This document shows, in pieces, positions 48,713 to 57,393 of a stretch of DNA of 57,638 nucleotides. The notes below the pieces were generated by a model that was not told the DNA's origin, searched no databases, and saw only the letters and a list, made by a program, of their open reading frames with translations. Source of the DNA: Bryobacterales bacterium (lineage in GTDB: Bacteria > Acidobacteriota > Terriglobia > Bryobacterales > Bryobacteraceae). The translations under genes were made by a program, and so were the position numbers. Location of the stretch: NCBI GenBank assembly GCA_016713735.1, contig JADJOP010000018.1, positions 1-57,638 of the forward strand, given 5' to 3'. The stretch's first letter is position 1; each line of letters starts with the position of its first letter.

Positions 48713-49285
48713 TCAGGCGGCGAGGCGGTGGAGTTCGGCGACGGTGGCGGCGAGTTTGGGGGCGACGGGGGAGTGGCGTTGGGTGAAGATGCGGGAGAGT
48801 TCGGCGTAATACCAGAGGGTTTGGGCGGTGGTGGGGGAGAAGCGGGCGAAGACGGAGAGGCCGATGGCGGGGTCGCGGAGGTCGTCGAGGATGGCGCGGG
48901 CGTTGTGGAGCTTGTCGCAGGCGGAGATGAGGAGGGCGTCGGGGGAGGTGTGGGCGAGGTGGTCGAGGTAGGCTTGCTTGCGTTCGAGCCAGGGGGGCTT
49001 GACGCCGGAGGAGTCGGGGACGCCGTCGGTGCAGGATTCGACGATGGCGAGGACGCGGGGGCCGAACTGGGCGAGGATGGGGGCGGCGTAGTGGGGTCCG
49101 GCGTCTTCAAGGACATCGTGGAGGAGGGCGGCGATGGCTTGCTCCTCGTCGCCGCCGAATTCGATGACGAGGGCGGCGACGGCGAGGGGGTGGGCGATGT
49201 AGGGGGTGTTGGTTCCTTTGCGGAGCTGGGTGGCGTGGGCTTGGGAGGCGAGGGCGACGGCGGCGGCGAAGTGGGGGGTGAGCAT
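48713..49285 (-). CDS. HD-domain hydrolase (RelA/SpoT-hydrolase-like)
   Basis: A 190-residue single HD domain. HATQLRKGTNTPYIAHPLAVAALV holds the first metal His, ALLHDVLEDAG the HD motif, and SACDKLHNARAILDD the distal Asp, the arrangement of SpoT hydrolase domains and MESH1-like (p)ppGpp/NADPH hydrolases. Length is typical of a stand-alone small alarmone hydrolase; substrate proof is absent. It lies 11 bases upstream of the DUF1801 gene in the same direction. Confidence 0.85.
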   Translation of the reverse strand: MLTPHFAAAVALASQAHATQLRKGTNTPYIAHPLAVAALVIEFGGDEEQAIAALLHDVLEDAGPHYAAPILAQFGPRVLAIVESCTDGVPDSSGVKPPWLERKQAYLDHLAHTSPDALLISACDKLHNARAILDDLRDPAIGLSVFARFSPTTAQTLWYYAELSRIFTQRHSPVAPKLAATVAELHRLAA

Positions 49286-49465
49286 GGGGCGCTATTGGGT
49301 GCGCGGCGGGGCCAGGGGATTCCTGCATGGTAGCGCAGGGGGCATGCGGAACGGGGGAAGCGTGGCACGACGGTCTCAGTGAGGCGGTAAGCCGGCGGCC
49401 TGAGGGAGCGGCTCGCATTGCCGCCGAGCGTGGGGCGCCGGTTTGGTGGAGTACGGGTGGAGGGT

Positions 49466-50695
49466 TCAGGCCATGGGCGAAGGGGCGTCCCCAGGGGGCG
49501 TCCCTGACTTTCTCCGGGAGAGCTGGTGGCGGCGTGAACAGGCGATCACGGCGAGGCCCATGCACAAGAGAAGAGCAGTAGCAGGTTCTGGCACCGCGCT
49601 GTCCCCGGTAGTGAAGCTGGCGGAATACTGTCCGGTGACGGGAACGCCGTTGAGGTAGACCTGGTCGAGCAGTTGCTGATAGGTGAGCCCAATGAATTGG
49701 GTTGTGTAGATACCCCGGACAGGCGTGGAGGTGGGACTATTCAGGCGATGGAGTTCACCCGACATGGTAAAGACCACCATGGCGCCGGAAGCGGAATTGA
49801 AGAAGGTAAGGCGAGAAAGGCCGGGGAGGTTGGGTGAGCACAATTGACCTGGGGATGCGGGGTCGAAGCAAATTGCAGCACTGCCCGCGCCGTCGTGGAG
49901 CGACGCCAAGGTGATGGAGAGGCCGGGGTCGGCGGCGAAGGTGAGGAAGTTGGCGACATTGGTTGCGAGCAAGCCCAGGTCCAGGGTGTGACCGTTGGTA
50001 CCTGCGAGCGGGCTGAAGTCACCGGCGCCGAACGGGCCGACCAAAAATGCGCCTGGGGCTGTCGCCGCGATCTGAGATTGGGAGAAGGCGATCCCGGTGT
50101 TGCTGAGGGAGACTCCGCCGGAGAGATGGAAGGCGCCGGCCGTGGAGGAGAACTCAGCGGAGTAAGTGGTTTGTAGTGTCTTTCCCGAATTGAAGTCGGC
50201 GAGAAGTTGTTGGTAACTGACCCCAGCGGCTTGTAGGGTGTAGACCCCGGTGATGGGTGTTTGCCCGCCCGTGGCATTATTCACGGCCGTGCCTGTGACG
50301 GTAAATTGGACGGCGGCTCCCTGGTTAGTGTTGATAAAGTTCAACGGGATGCCGGGGGGTGAACAAGTTTGTCCAGAGGCCGCGGCCGCAGCGCAACTTG
50401 GAGCGCCGGAGACACCAGGCGAGATGGAGTTCAAGTTCACTGTCTGACTAGGATTGGCAACAAACGACAGGAATTGAGGCACGGGGGCAGCGAAAGGAAG
50501 GAACTGCGCAGAAACGGATGTGCCGTTCAGCCCCGTGTAGACGCCGGTGGATGGCGCGCTGGCACCAAACTGGAGAGCGGCGCTTGAGAGCGTAACGGAG
50601 CCGGTGGTGTTGAGAATGGTGGCCCCAAACATGGGCGCGACGAACGCGCAGCACGTAAGGGTGATGTGGAGCATCGAGGCGGGAATATGTCCCAT
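49466..50695 (-). CDS. PEP-CTERM protein with internal duplication
   Basis: A 409-residue secreted protein. ATG 50695 with GGAGAGGA upstream starts a signal peptide (MGHIPASMLHITLTCCAFVAPMFG). The body is two related roughly 165-residue halves: QFLSFVANPS...TGVYTLQAAGVSYQQLL in the first, NFLTFAADPG...GIYTTQFIGLTYQQLL in the second, each with a Cys pair near PG-x-CS. The C-terminus is a sorting signal (VPEPATALLLCMGLAVIACSRR) with an extra Ser/Pro tail. No enzymatic motif. Upstream in-frame ATG codons are rejected for lack of signal peptide. Confidence 0.75.
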   Translation of the reverse strand: MGHIPASMLHITLTCCAFVAPMFGATILNTTGSVTLSSAALQFGASAPSTGVYTGLNGTSVSAQFLPFAAPVPQFLSFVANPSQTVNLNSISPGVSGAPSCAAAAASGQTCSPPGIPLNFINTNQGAAVQFTVTGTAVNNATGGQTPITGVYTLQAAGVSYQQLLADFNSGKTLQTTYSAEFSSTAGAFHLSGGVSLSNTGIAFSQSQIAATAPGAFLVGPFGAGDFSPLAGTNGHTLDLGLLATNVANFLTFAADPGLSITLASLHDGAGSAAICFDPASPGQLCSPNLPGLSRLTFFNSASGAMVVFTMSGELHRLNSPTSTPVRGIYTTQFIGLTYQQLLDQVYLNGVPVTGQYSASFTTGDSAVPEPATALLLCMGLAVIACSRRHQLSRRKSGTPPGDAPSPMA

Positions 50696-50927
50696 AGTGA
50701 AATCCTCTCCTCGCGAAAGTGCACTTAAGTGTAGCAACGAAGCACACGTGAAGGATGGATTATTTTCGAGGTCGCTGTAAGTACTGGTACGAATCAGTGC
50801 AATACCAATAGGAGTTTGATATGCGGATGCGGAGGATTGATGCAAAGTAGCATGGACCTGGAAGGGATGCGGCGGGGGAAGGCGTGCGGAGGGTGTCGAG
50901 GGTGTCCTCAGCATGGACTCCAGCGCC

Positions 50928-50952
50928 TGGCGCGAATTCCCTTCGCGCCAGT
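50928..50952 (+). repeat. Perfect 10-base inverted repeat in the PEP-CTERM intergenic region
   Basis: CTGGCGCGAA (50928-50937) and TTCGCGCCAG (50943-50952) flank the loop TTCCC. The 420-base gap between divergent PEP-CTERM genes otherwise holds only possible promoters. A protein-binding site or transcription attenuator is possible. Confidence 0.55.
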
Positions 50953-51115
50953 GCCTTCGAAGCATGCGTGCGCGAGGGGAGTTTCGCTATGAGGCTGAGG
51001 TTGGGACAAGGCGGAGGAGGGAGGCTGAGGTGCTGGTGAGGAGGGCAGGGGAGAGAGCAGTGGACAACTGCGGTATGCTGTTCTGATCCAAGTTTGGATG
51101 CTGAGAGGAAAGAGA

Positions 51116-51280
51116 ATGCAGAGAACGATGATGGTGGTTGTGTTGCTGGGCGCGGCGGTTTCGACGGCTTGGGCGGGGGTGGCTCCGCCTTCGCCGGTGC
51201 CGGAGCCGGGGACGCTGCTGATGATGGGCGTGGGGCTGGGCGCGGTGGCGCTGGTGGCGCGGAAGCGGAAGAAGAAGTAA
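51116..51280 (+). CDS. PEP-CTERM micro-protein 1 (54 residues)
   Basis: Signal peptide MQRTMMVVVLLGAAVSTAWA followed by only GVAPPSP before the sorting signal VPEPGTLLMMGVGLGAVALV-ARKRKKK. It is short enough that the predicted exported mature part is about ten residues once the C-terminal signal is processed. GAGAGGAAAGA just before ATG 51116 supports translation. Its twin begins exactly 291 bases downstream. The sorting signal region is nearly identical at DNA level in the twin, indicating recent duplication. Function unknown. Confidence 0.65.
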   Translation: MQRTMMVVVLLGAAVSTAWAGVAPPSPVPEPGTLLMMGVGLGAVALVARKRKKK

Positions 51281-51406
51281 GCAGGCGGGAGAGGGGCTGG
51301 GGCGGAGTGCGGGTTCGCTCCAGTACTCTCATTTTGCGGCGGCGGGCGGGCGGTGGAGGCGAGATGGGGTAAGCTGGCGCAATCCCTTGAGGAGGGGACT
51401 GAGCAC

Positions 51407-51571
51407 ATGCAGAGAGCAATGAGAGTGGCGGCTGTGATGGGCGTGGTGGTGTCGATGGCGTGGGGGCGGGTGACGACGCCTTCGCCGGTGCCGGAGCCTG
51501 GGACGCTGCTGATGATGGGCGTGGGGCTGGCGGGGTTGGCGCTGGTGGCGCGCAAGAGGATGAAGAAGTAG
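51407..51571 (+). CDS. PEP-CTERM micro-protein 2 (54 residues)
   Basis: Same length and plan as the preceding gene: signal MQRAMRVAAVMGVVVSMAWG, then RVTTPSP, then VPEPGTLLMMGVGLAGLALV-ARKRMKK. GAGGAGGGG lies about eleven bases upstream of ATG 51407. The stop is eight bases from the fatty acid hydroxylase ATG, so the two are likely co-transcribed. The N-terminal signal has diverged more than the sorting signal. Exosortase genes are absent from the window. Confidence 0.65.
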   Translation: MQRAMRVAAVMGVVVSMAWGRVTTPSPVPEPGTLLMMGVGLAGLALVARKRMKK

Positions 51572-51578
51572 GAGAGGG

Positions 51579-52469
51579 ATGAACTGGCCGGGGTCAAGCG
51601 CGGAGTGGTTGGCGTGGGAGCCGCAGGCGCGGTGGTGGCTCTATTTGTTTGGCTTTGGGGCGGTGATTGCGTGGGAGACGTTGTGGCCGCGCAAGGAGTT
51701 GGTGTGCAATACGGGGCGGCGGTGGTGCGGGCAGCTGGCGATGATGGTGCTGGCGAGTTGGATCACGCTGCTGGTGATTCCGGTGAGCGCGATCGAGGTG
51801 TCGTTCCGGGTGACGGCGGCGGGGTGGGGTGTGTTGCCGAATTCGGGGTTGCCGATGGCGGTGCAGGCGGTGGTGGGTGTGTTGGCGTTGGACTTCGTGC
51901 GGTTTTCCCAGCACTGGTGTTTCCACCGGTTTGATGTGTTGTGGCGGATTCACCGCATCCATCATTCAGATCCGGATTTTGATTTGACGACGGGGATCCG
52001 GTTTCATCCGCTGGATCCGATTTTGTCGATTGCGACTTACATTCCGGTGGTGTGGTTACTGGGGGTGCCGCCGGTGGCGGCGATGAGTTACGAGCTGGCG
52101 CACGTGGTGCACGCGTTTTTTTCGCATGCGAATGTGCGGGTGCCGGGGTGGTTGGATGGAGCGTTGCGGTGGGTGTTGGTGACGCCGGAGACGCACCGGA
52201 TTCATCATTCGGACCGGCATGAGGAGAATTTGCGGAATTTCGGGGAGATGTTCACGGTGTGGGACCGGGTGTTGGGGACGTTTCAGGAGCAGCCGGCGGG
52301 GGGGCATGAGGGGATGCGGGTGGGGTTGCCGGGGTTGACGGGGGGGCGGACTTATAATCCGGCGCGGTTGCTGGCTTGGCCGTTGTGGGAGAAAGCGATG
52401 GGGGCGGCGGGGCGAGAGGAGGCGCCTGTGGCTGGTGTGGCGCGCGGGGTGGAGGCGGCGGGGGATTAG
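51579..52469 (+). CDS. Fatty acid hydroxylase / sterol desaturase family protein
   Basis: A 296-residue membrane di-iron enzyme with four helices and the histidine boxes HWCFHRF (HxxxH), HRIHHSDPDFD (HxxHH), HAFFSHANVR and THRIHHSDRHEEN. The family hydroxylates or desaturates fatty acids or sterol-like lipids, usually with electrons from an unlinked reductase. The tail (residues 275-296) is Ala/Glu-rich. The ATG follows GAGAGGG and comes eight bases after micro-protein 2. The following gene begins 16 bases downstream. Confidence 0.9.
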   Translation: MNWPGSSAEWLAWEPQARWWLYLFGFGAVIAWETLWPRKELVCNTGRRWCGQLAMMVLASWITLLVIPVSAIEVSFRVTAAGWGVLPNSGLPMAVQAVVGVLALDFVRFSQHWCFHRFDVLWRIHRIHHSDPDFDLTTGIRFHPLDPILSIATYIPVVWLLGVPPVAAMSYELAHVVHAFFSHANVRVPGWLDGALRWVLVTPETHRIHHSDRHEENLRNFGEMFTVWDRVLGTFQEQPAGGHEGMRVGLPGLTGGRTYNPARLLAWPLWEKAMGAAGREEAPVAGVARGVEAAGD

Positions 52470-52485
52470 GCAGTAAACTGGGTCC

Positions 52486-52908
52486 ATGCGGACCCTTCTT
52501 GTTGTTCTCTTCTTAGTAAGTTCCCTGGTAAGTGCGCAGGAGTTTCCGGGTGTGCCGTCTCCGGTGCCGGAGAGCGTGCGGGCGTATTTGGGTTTGACGG
52601 ATGGGCAGGCGGCGCGGATTTTGGCGTTGAATGCGCAGTACACGGTGGTGACGGGGGCGAAGCAGTTGCGGCGGCTGCAGGTGGAGGGGGAGATCCGGCA
52701 GGAGAGGGAGAGGGCTGTGTTGGATGCGATGGCGTTGGGGCTGCGGTATGTGGAGTTGGAGGTGATCCGGCGGGAGGTGGCCGAGGAGAGGAAGAAGACG
52801 GTGGCGGCGGTGCGGGCGTTGTTGACCGAGCAGCAGAAGGCGAAGGTGGCGGTGTTGGAGCAGGCGCTGCGGGATTACGATACGGCGTGCGGCGGGGGTG
52901 GAATTTGA
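52486..52908 (+). CDS. Small periplasmic LTXXQ-like protein
   Basis: A 140-residue protein: signal peptide MRTLLVVLFLVSSLVSAQ, then a helical body with LGLTDGQAARILAL and LTEQQKAKVAVLEQAL, the pattern of Spy/CpxP-type (LTXXQ) proteins, which are periplasmic chaperones or stress sensors. The tail is short and Gly-rich. It follows the hydroxylase gene by 16 bases. The next 105 bases are empty. Confidence 0.7.
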   Translation: MRTLLVVLFLVSSLVSAQEFPGVPSPVPESVRAYLGLTDGQAARILALNAQYTVVTGAKQLRRLQVEGEIRQERERAVLDAMALGLRYVELEVIRREVAEERKKTVAAVRALLTEQQKAKVAVLEQALRDYDTACGGGGI

Positions 52909-53013
52909 TGGAAGGCCGCGACGGCGGTGGGGGAACGCTGGTGGACCGGTTTTCGAGCGCGCTGGGGTCGGTGTGTGGCGGGGGCGTTGGGGCTTGGTTG
53001 GAGGCGGGGGAGT

Positions 53014-54191
53014 TTAGGTGACGCGGACGTAGCCGGGGAGGTCGCCGTGGGAGAAGACGAGTTGCCAGAGTTGTTGGGTGCGGGCGCGGAAGGCGGCGGC
53101 GGAGGAGAGTAAGTAGTAAGTCCACATGCGGAAGAAGCGGTCGTTGTAATTGAACTGGAGGGTGGGCCAGGCGCGGGTGAAGTTACGGTGCCAGGCCATG
53201 AGGGTGCGGTCGTAGTGGGGTCCGAGGTTGTGGAGGTCTTCGAGGACGAGGAGGCCTTCGCAGGCACGGCCGATTTGGGCGAGGGAGGGGAGCATGCCGC
53301 CGGGGAAGATGTAGCGGTCGAGCCAGGGGTCGGTGTGGGTTTCGGAGTGGTTGGCGCCGATGGTTTGGAGGAGGCAGAGGCCGCGGGGGGCGAGTTGGGC
53401 GGCGATCAGTTCGGCGAGGGCGCGGTAGTTGCGGTAGCCGACGTGTTCGAGGAAGCCGACGGAGACGATGCGGTCGAAGGGGGCGGGTTCGTGGAGGGCG
53501 TGGCGGTAGTCGGCGAGTTCGAAGCGGACGGGGAGGTCGCGGCAGAGTTCGCGGGCATAGGAGACTTGTTGCTCGGAAATGGAGTAGCTGACGACTTCGC
53601 ATTGGTATTCGGAGGCGAGGAAGTGGGCGAGGCCGCCAAAGCCGCCGCCGAGTTCGAGGACGCGCATGCCGGGGGCGAGGCGGAGTTTGCGGGCGATGAG
53701 TTGGAGCTTGTGGAGTTGGGCGTCGTCGAGGGTGGTGGCGTTTTCCCAGAAGGCGCAGCTGTATTGCATGCGGGCGTCGAGCATGGCGAGGAAGAGGTCG
53801 TTGCCGAGGTCGTAGTGTTGGTGGGCGACGCGTGGGGCGAGGGTGGGGACTGGCGATTCCAGAGGCTGGAGAGGATGAGGGGGAGGGAGTCGCCGAGGGG
53901 GATGAGGCGGTGGACGAGGGTGTGGAGGCGGGCGTGGAAGAGGCGGGTGAAGAACTGGTCGAGGGCGCCGCAGTCCCACCAGCCGTCGATGTAGGATTCG
54001 CCGAGGGCGAGGCTGCCGCCGGCGAGGAGGCGGGAGTAGAAGGCGGGGTCGTGGACGTGGATGTCCCAGGGGGAGTTGCCGTTGAGGTGGATGCCGGCAG
54101 TGGAGAGGAGGCGGGCGAGGTAGGTTTCGGCGCGGTGGGCGTGGGAGACGGGGCGGTGCCACCAGTGCGCCATGGCGGGGGCGTGTGGCAT
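53014..54191 (-). CDS. cfa: Cyclopropane-fatty-acyl-phospholipid synthase-like methyltransferase, frameshifted
   Basis: About 392 residues. The N-terminal part is read in one frame (ETYLARLLSTAGIHLNGNSPWDIHVHDPAFYSRLL, ESYIDGWWDC) and the catalytic part in another (HQHYDLGNDLFLAMLDARMQYSCAFW, the SAM motif LELGGGFGGLAHFLA, SISEQQVSYARE, GFLEHVG). Both match CFA synthase, which converts unsaturated lipid acyl chains to cyclopropanes. The break is in a run of four G at 53845-53848, where one more G restores RQSPTLAPRVAHQHY. AGAGGT precedes ATG 54191. No partner genes. Confidence 0.88.
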
Positions 54192-54307
54192 GGGTGGACC
54201 TCTGCTGGTTTTATGGTGGGGCGGGCGGCGGTGGGAGGCAAGGGGGGCGGCAAATCGAATGGTGAAAGTCGTATTCTGTATGGAGGAGAGACCAACGGGC
54301 GGCGTGG

Positions 54308-54724
54308 ATGGACACACTGACGGCGGCGGCGCGATCCGAAAGGATGTCTCTTGTGCGGCACAAGGACACGAAGCCCGAACTCGCGGTGCGGCGACTCATT
54401 CACGGGCTCGGATACCGGTACCGGCTGCACGGGTCGGATTTGCCGGGGAAACCCGATTTGGTTTTCGCTTCGCGACGCAAGGTTGTGTTCGTTCATGGTT
54501 GTTTTTGGCATCGGCACTCCGCACGATGCCCGTTCACGCGAATGCCGAAAATCGCGGTTGGAATTCTGGGGGGCCGAAACTAGAAGCCAACCGCCTGCGG
54601 GACGAAAAGAACCGCAGGGCGCTGCAAGCAAGTGGATGGAAGGTGCTGACTGTGTGGGAGTGCCAATTGAAGGATACTGAACGGGTGGCGAAGCGAATCC
54701 ATGGAATTCCTGGAGCGGACATGA
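54308..54724 (+). CDS. vsr: Very-short-patch repair (Vsr-type) endonuclease, frameshifted
   Basis: About 138 residues. RMSLVRHKDTKPELAVRRLIH, RYRLHGSDLPGKPDLVF with the catalytic Asp, and VFVHGCFWHRH are the Vsr core, which nicks the T strand in T/G mismatches made by deamination of 5-methylcytosine. Three single-base additions break the frame: A run 54548-54551, G run 54568-54573, and GG at 54703-54704. Correcting them gives FWGPKLEANRLRD, KVLTVWECQ and the end RIHEFLERT, with the TGA overlapping the methyltransferase start (ATGA). Without correction the 3' part reads on into the methyltransferase. Confidence 0.8.
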
Positions 54725-55887
54725 CGTCAGTTGAGCTGTTTGCGGGCGCGGGAGGTTTGGCTCTCGGCGTATCGCAAGCGGGGTTTCGGCATGAAGCCGT
54801 GGTGGAGATCGACCACGACGCCTGCGAGACAATCCGGGCGAATCAGAGAATCCGCCTGGAGCATGTCAGGGACTGGCGCTTGAGCGAGGCGGACGTCAAG
54901 AAATTCGACTTCGAGGGATTCCTGAGAATATCGATCTGCTGGCGGCGGGCGTTCCGTGCCAGCCGTGGAGCATGGGGGCAAGCACCGGGGATTCGAGGAT
55001 GAGAGGAACCTGTTCCCGGACACGATTCGCGCGGTTTTGCGGCTGAAGCCGAAGGCGATCCTCATTGAAAACGTGCGGGGGTTGACGCGGCAGTCGTTCG
55101 CCAATTACTTCACCTATATTCAGTGGATGCTGCGGTTCCCCGAAGTGAAACGGCGAGCAACCGAGGACTGGCTGGAACACAGGGCGAGGCTGGAGAAGTA
55201 TGTCGCCGCGGATGGCAAGGGGTACGGCGGGCTGCGGTACAACGTGTTGCCGAAGCTGGTGAACGCCGCCGACTATGGCGTTCCCCAGAAACGCGAGCGG
55301 GTGTTTCTGGTTGCGTTCCGCGACGACCTGGGTGTGAAGTGGTCGTTTCCCGAGGAGACTCATTCCCAGGATGCATTGCTGACGTCACAGTGGATCACGG
55401 GCGAGTATTGGGAGCAGCACGAAGTGCCAAGAAGGCGAGACCGGCGAGGCCGGCGGGTGTGGAGCGGCGCGTGGCGGAAGGCAGCCTGTTCGCGCGGGAG
55501 GCTTGGAGAACCGTGCGGGACGCGTTGCGGGGACTGCCTGCCCCTCTCGCGCGCGAGGCGAGAGAGATACCGAACCACGTTTTCCAACCGGGCGCGCGCG
55601 CCTACACCGGACACACGGGTTCGCCCCTGGATGAGCCGGCCAAGACGTTGAAGGCGGGAGACCATGGCGTGCCGGGGGGCGAGAACATGATGGCATTTCC
55701 CGATGGGCGCGTGCGCTACTTCACGGTGCGGGAGGCGGCACTCATTCAGACCTTTCCCAAGGACTTTGTTTTTGGCAGTTCCTGGTCGGAGAATATGAGG
55801 CAAATCGGGAATGCCGTGCCGGTGGAACTTGGACGAATTATCGCGGAGGATATAAGATCACGGTTGGCTCACCAGACAACCCGATGA
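54721..55887 (+). CDS. DNA cytosine-5 methyltransferase of a type II system, frameshifted
   Basis: About 388 residues: motif I SVELFAGAGGLALG, motif IV VPCQPWS, motif VI IENVRG, motif VIII PQKRERVFLVAF and the C-terminal GNAVPVELGRIIAEDI. It methylates the cognate site of the restriction enzyme downstream. Three missing bases break the frame: CC at 54921-54922, a G run at 54974-54978 and CC at 55427-55428. All three fall between clean conserved blocks. The start overlaps vsr and the stop overlaps the restriction gene (ATGA), so the three genes form one unit. By homology to Eco29kI partners the target is likely CCGCGG. Confidence 0.85.
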
Positions 55888-56501
55888 GAACCGAACCGGT
55901 ATTTAATCCACTGGACAAGAAGACGCTCGGGACGAGCGTGGCGGAGGCTTTGCTACAACGGGATAAGTCACCGCTTCCGCCCACCGAGAAGTTCGAAGCC
56001 GCAGGCGTCTACGCGCTCTACTACTTCGGGCCGTTCCCTCCCTACAGGCCGATATCCGATCGAAATCGCGCACCCGAGGGCAAGCCGGAGTTGCCCATTT
56101 ATGTGGGCAAAGCGGTTCCAAAAGGATCCCGAAAGGGGGGCTTCAGACCTGAAGCGCCAGCGGGCACCGTGCTCTACGATCGCTTGGTGCAGCACTCTAA
56201 GTCCATCGGCCTTGCCGCCAACCTAGCCCTGGAGGACTTCTATTGCAGATTCTTGGCCGTGGACGATGTGTGGATACCTCTCGGTGAAAAACTGCTGATT
56301 TCGATGTTCACCCCCTTGTGGAATAGCGTGGTTGATGGTTTCGGAAACAATCAACCCGGCGCTAACCGAGAAGGAGGAAAGCGTCCGGCATGGCACGTAC
56401 TGCACCCTGGGGGGGCCTGGGCAGGCAAGCTTCAGCCTGGGAAGGATGAGGCAGCTATCCTTCGTAGCATCGAATCTTATTTCGCAAAGCACAGCATCTG
56501 A
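55884..56501 (+). CDS. Eco29kI-type GIY-YIG restriction endonuclease
   Basis: A 205-residue nuclease with the GIY-YIG fold of the Eco29kI family: GVYALYYFG and PIYVGKAV, the catalytic region LYDRLVQHSKSI, LEDFYCRFLAV, and the metal-binding Glu in LGEKLLISMF. The C-terminal WNSVVDGFGNN...RPAWHVLHPG is typical. Known relatives cut CCGCGG, so that is the predicted site. The frame is intact, in contrast to its methyltransferase and vsr partners. Codon use is flatter in GC3 than in neighbours, fitting acquisition by transfer. Starts at the methyltransferase stop. Confidence 0.88.
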   Translation: MRTEPVFNPLDKKTLGTSVAEALLQRDKSPLPPTEKFEAAGVYALYYFGPFPPYRPISDRNRAPEGKPELPIYVGKAVPKGSRKGGFRPEAPAGTVLYDRLVQHSKSIGLAANLALEDFYCRFLAVDDVWIPLGEKLLISMFTPLWNSVVDGFGNNQPGANREGGKRPAWHVLHPGGAWAGKLQPGKDEAAILRSIESYFAKHSI

Positions 56502-56574
56502 TCGGCTGGTAAACGCCGGAACCACGCTATGCGCGGGTGGGGATTTGACTCCACGGCTCGGAGTGATCGTGCAA

Positions 56575-57361
56575 CTACATGCGGATGAGCGGCTTCCCGG
56601 CAAAGGCTTGGCGGAGGGTTAGGATGAGGGCTCCGAGGTAAGTGACGGAGAGGGCGGCGAGGGTGAGGGCTTGGGCGGTGCGGGTGGAGGCGGACATGCG
56701 GGTGGAGATCCACCAGGCGGCCAGGGGGATGATTTGGAGGGCGTGGAGGCCGACGGCGTGGGCGATGCGGAGGTCGCCGTGGAGGGTGGACCAGTTTAAG
56801 AAGGGGAGGCCGGGGCCGCCGTCGCCGGCGCCGATGGTGTGGCCTTGGAGGACGACCATGATGACGCCGATGAGGGCCTGCCGATCATGAAGAGGACGAG
56901 GCCGGTGCGGATGCCGGAGACGAGGGGGGGTGGAGGGCGACGTCGCGCCAGACGTAGCCGAGGAAGACGCCGAAGACGAGGAGGAGTTCAGAAGGATCTG
57001 AGGCCCATGAGGCCGAAGATGGAGGCGTCGAAGGGGTGGTGTTGTTGAAGTGGGAGGGACGCCGCGGGCGGATTGAAGGCCGATGGAGATGATCTCGGCG
57101 AACATGGTGAGGGCGATGCCGCGGGCGAGCCAGGGGGTGGGGGCCAGGTGGCGAGGGGGGCCGAGCATGAGGGCGATGGTCCAGACGTAGAGGGCGATGG
57201 AGAGGGCGAACTTAATGGGTTTGGCCCAGACGTTGATGCCGTAGACCTGGGTGGGGTCAAAGGCGCCGGCGAGGATGAAGATGACGGCGAGGGCGAGGGG
57301 CCCAGCCGGTGGCATGGAGGAGCGGGCTGCCGAGGCGGATGTTGTGGAAGAGGTCCGACAT
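56575..57361 (-). CDS. Polytopic membrane protein, heavily frameshifted
   Basis: A roughly 260-residue integral membrane protein of about seven helices. Recognisable segments are MSDLFHNIRLGSPLLHATGW (start at ATG 57361), ILAGAFDPTQVYGINVWAKPIKFALSI, LARGIALTMFAEIISIGLQSARGV, FDASIFGLMGL, QALIGVIMVVLQGHTIGAGDG, and AHAVGLHALQIIPLAAWWIS. They lie in different frames, with breaks near 57302, 57057 and about 56930. No named family is recognised. It sits next to the flavin reductase on the same strand. The lesions fit poor sequence quality near the end of the window. Confidence 0.5.
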
Positions 57362-57393
57362 GGGTGTTGAGAGTAGCGGCGGTTATCTATCGG

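Noticed and set aside
54581..54800. Vsr-methyltransferase fusion protein
   Set aside because: The in-frame read-through exists only because a surplus G at 54703-54704 removes the Vsr stop; without it, the usual RIHEFLERT end and ATGA overlap appear.
56332..56622. Small ORF overlapping the 3' end of the restriction gene
   Set aside because: It is an alternative frame of the nuclease gene and the following gap, with no family features.
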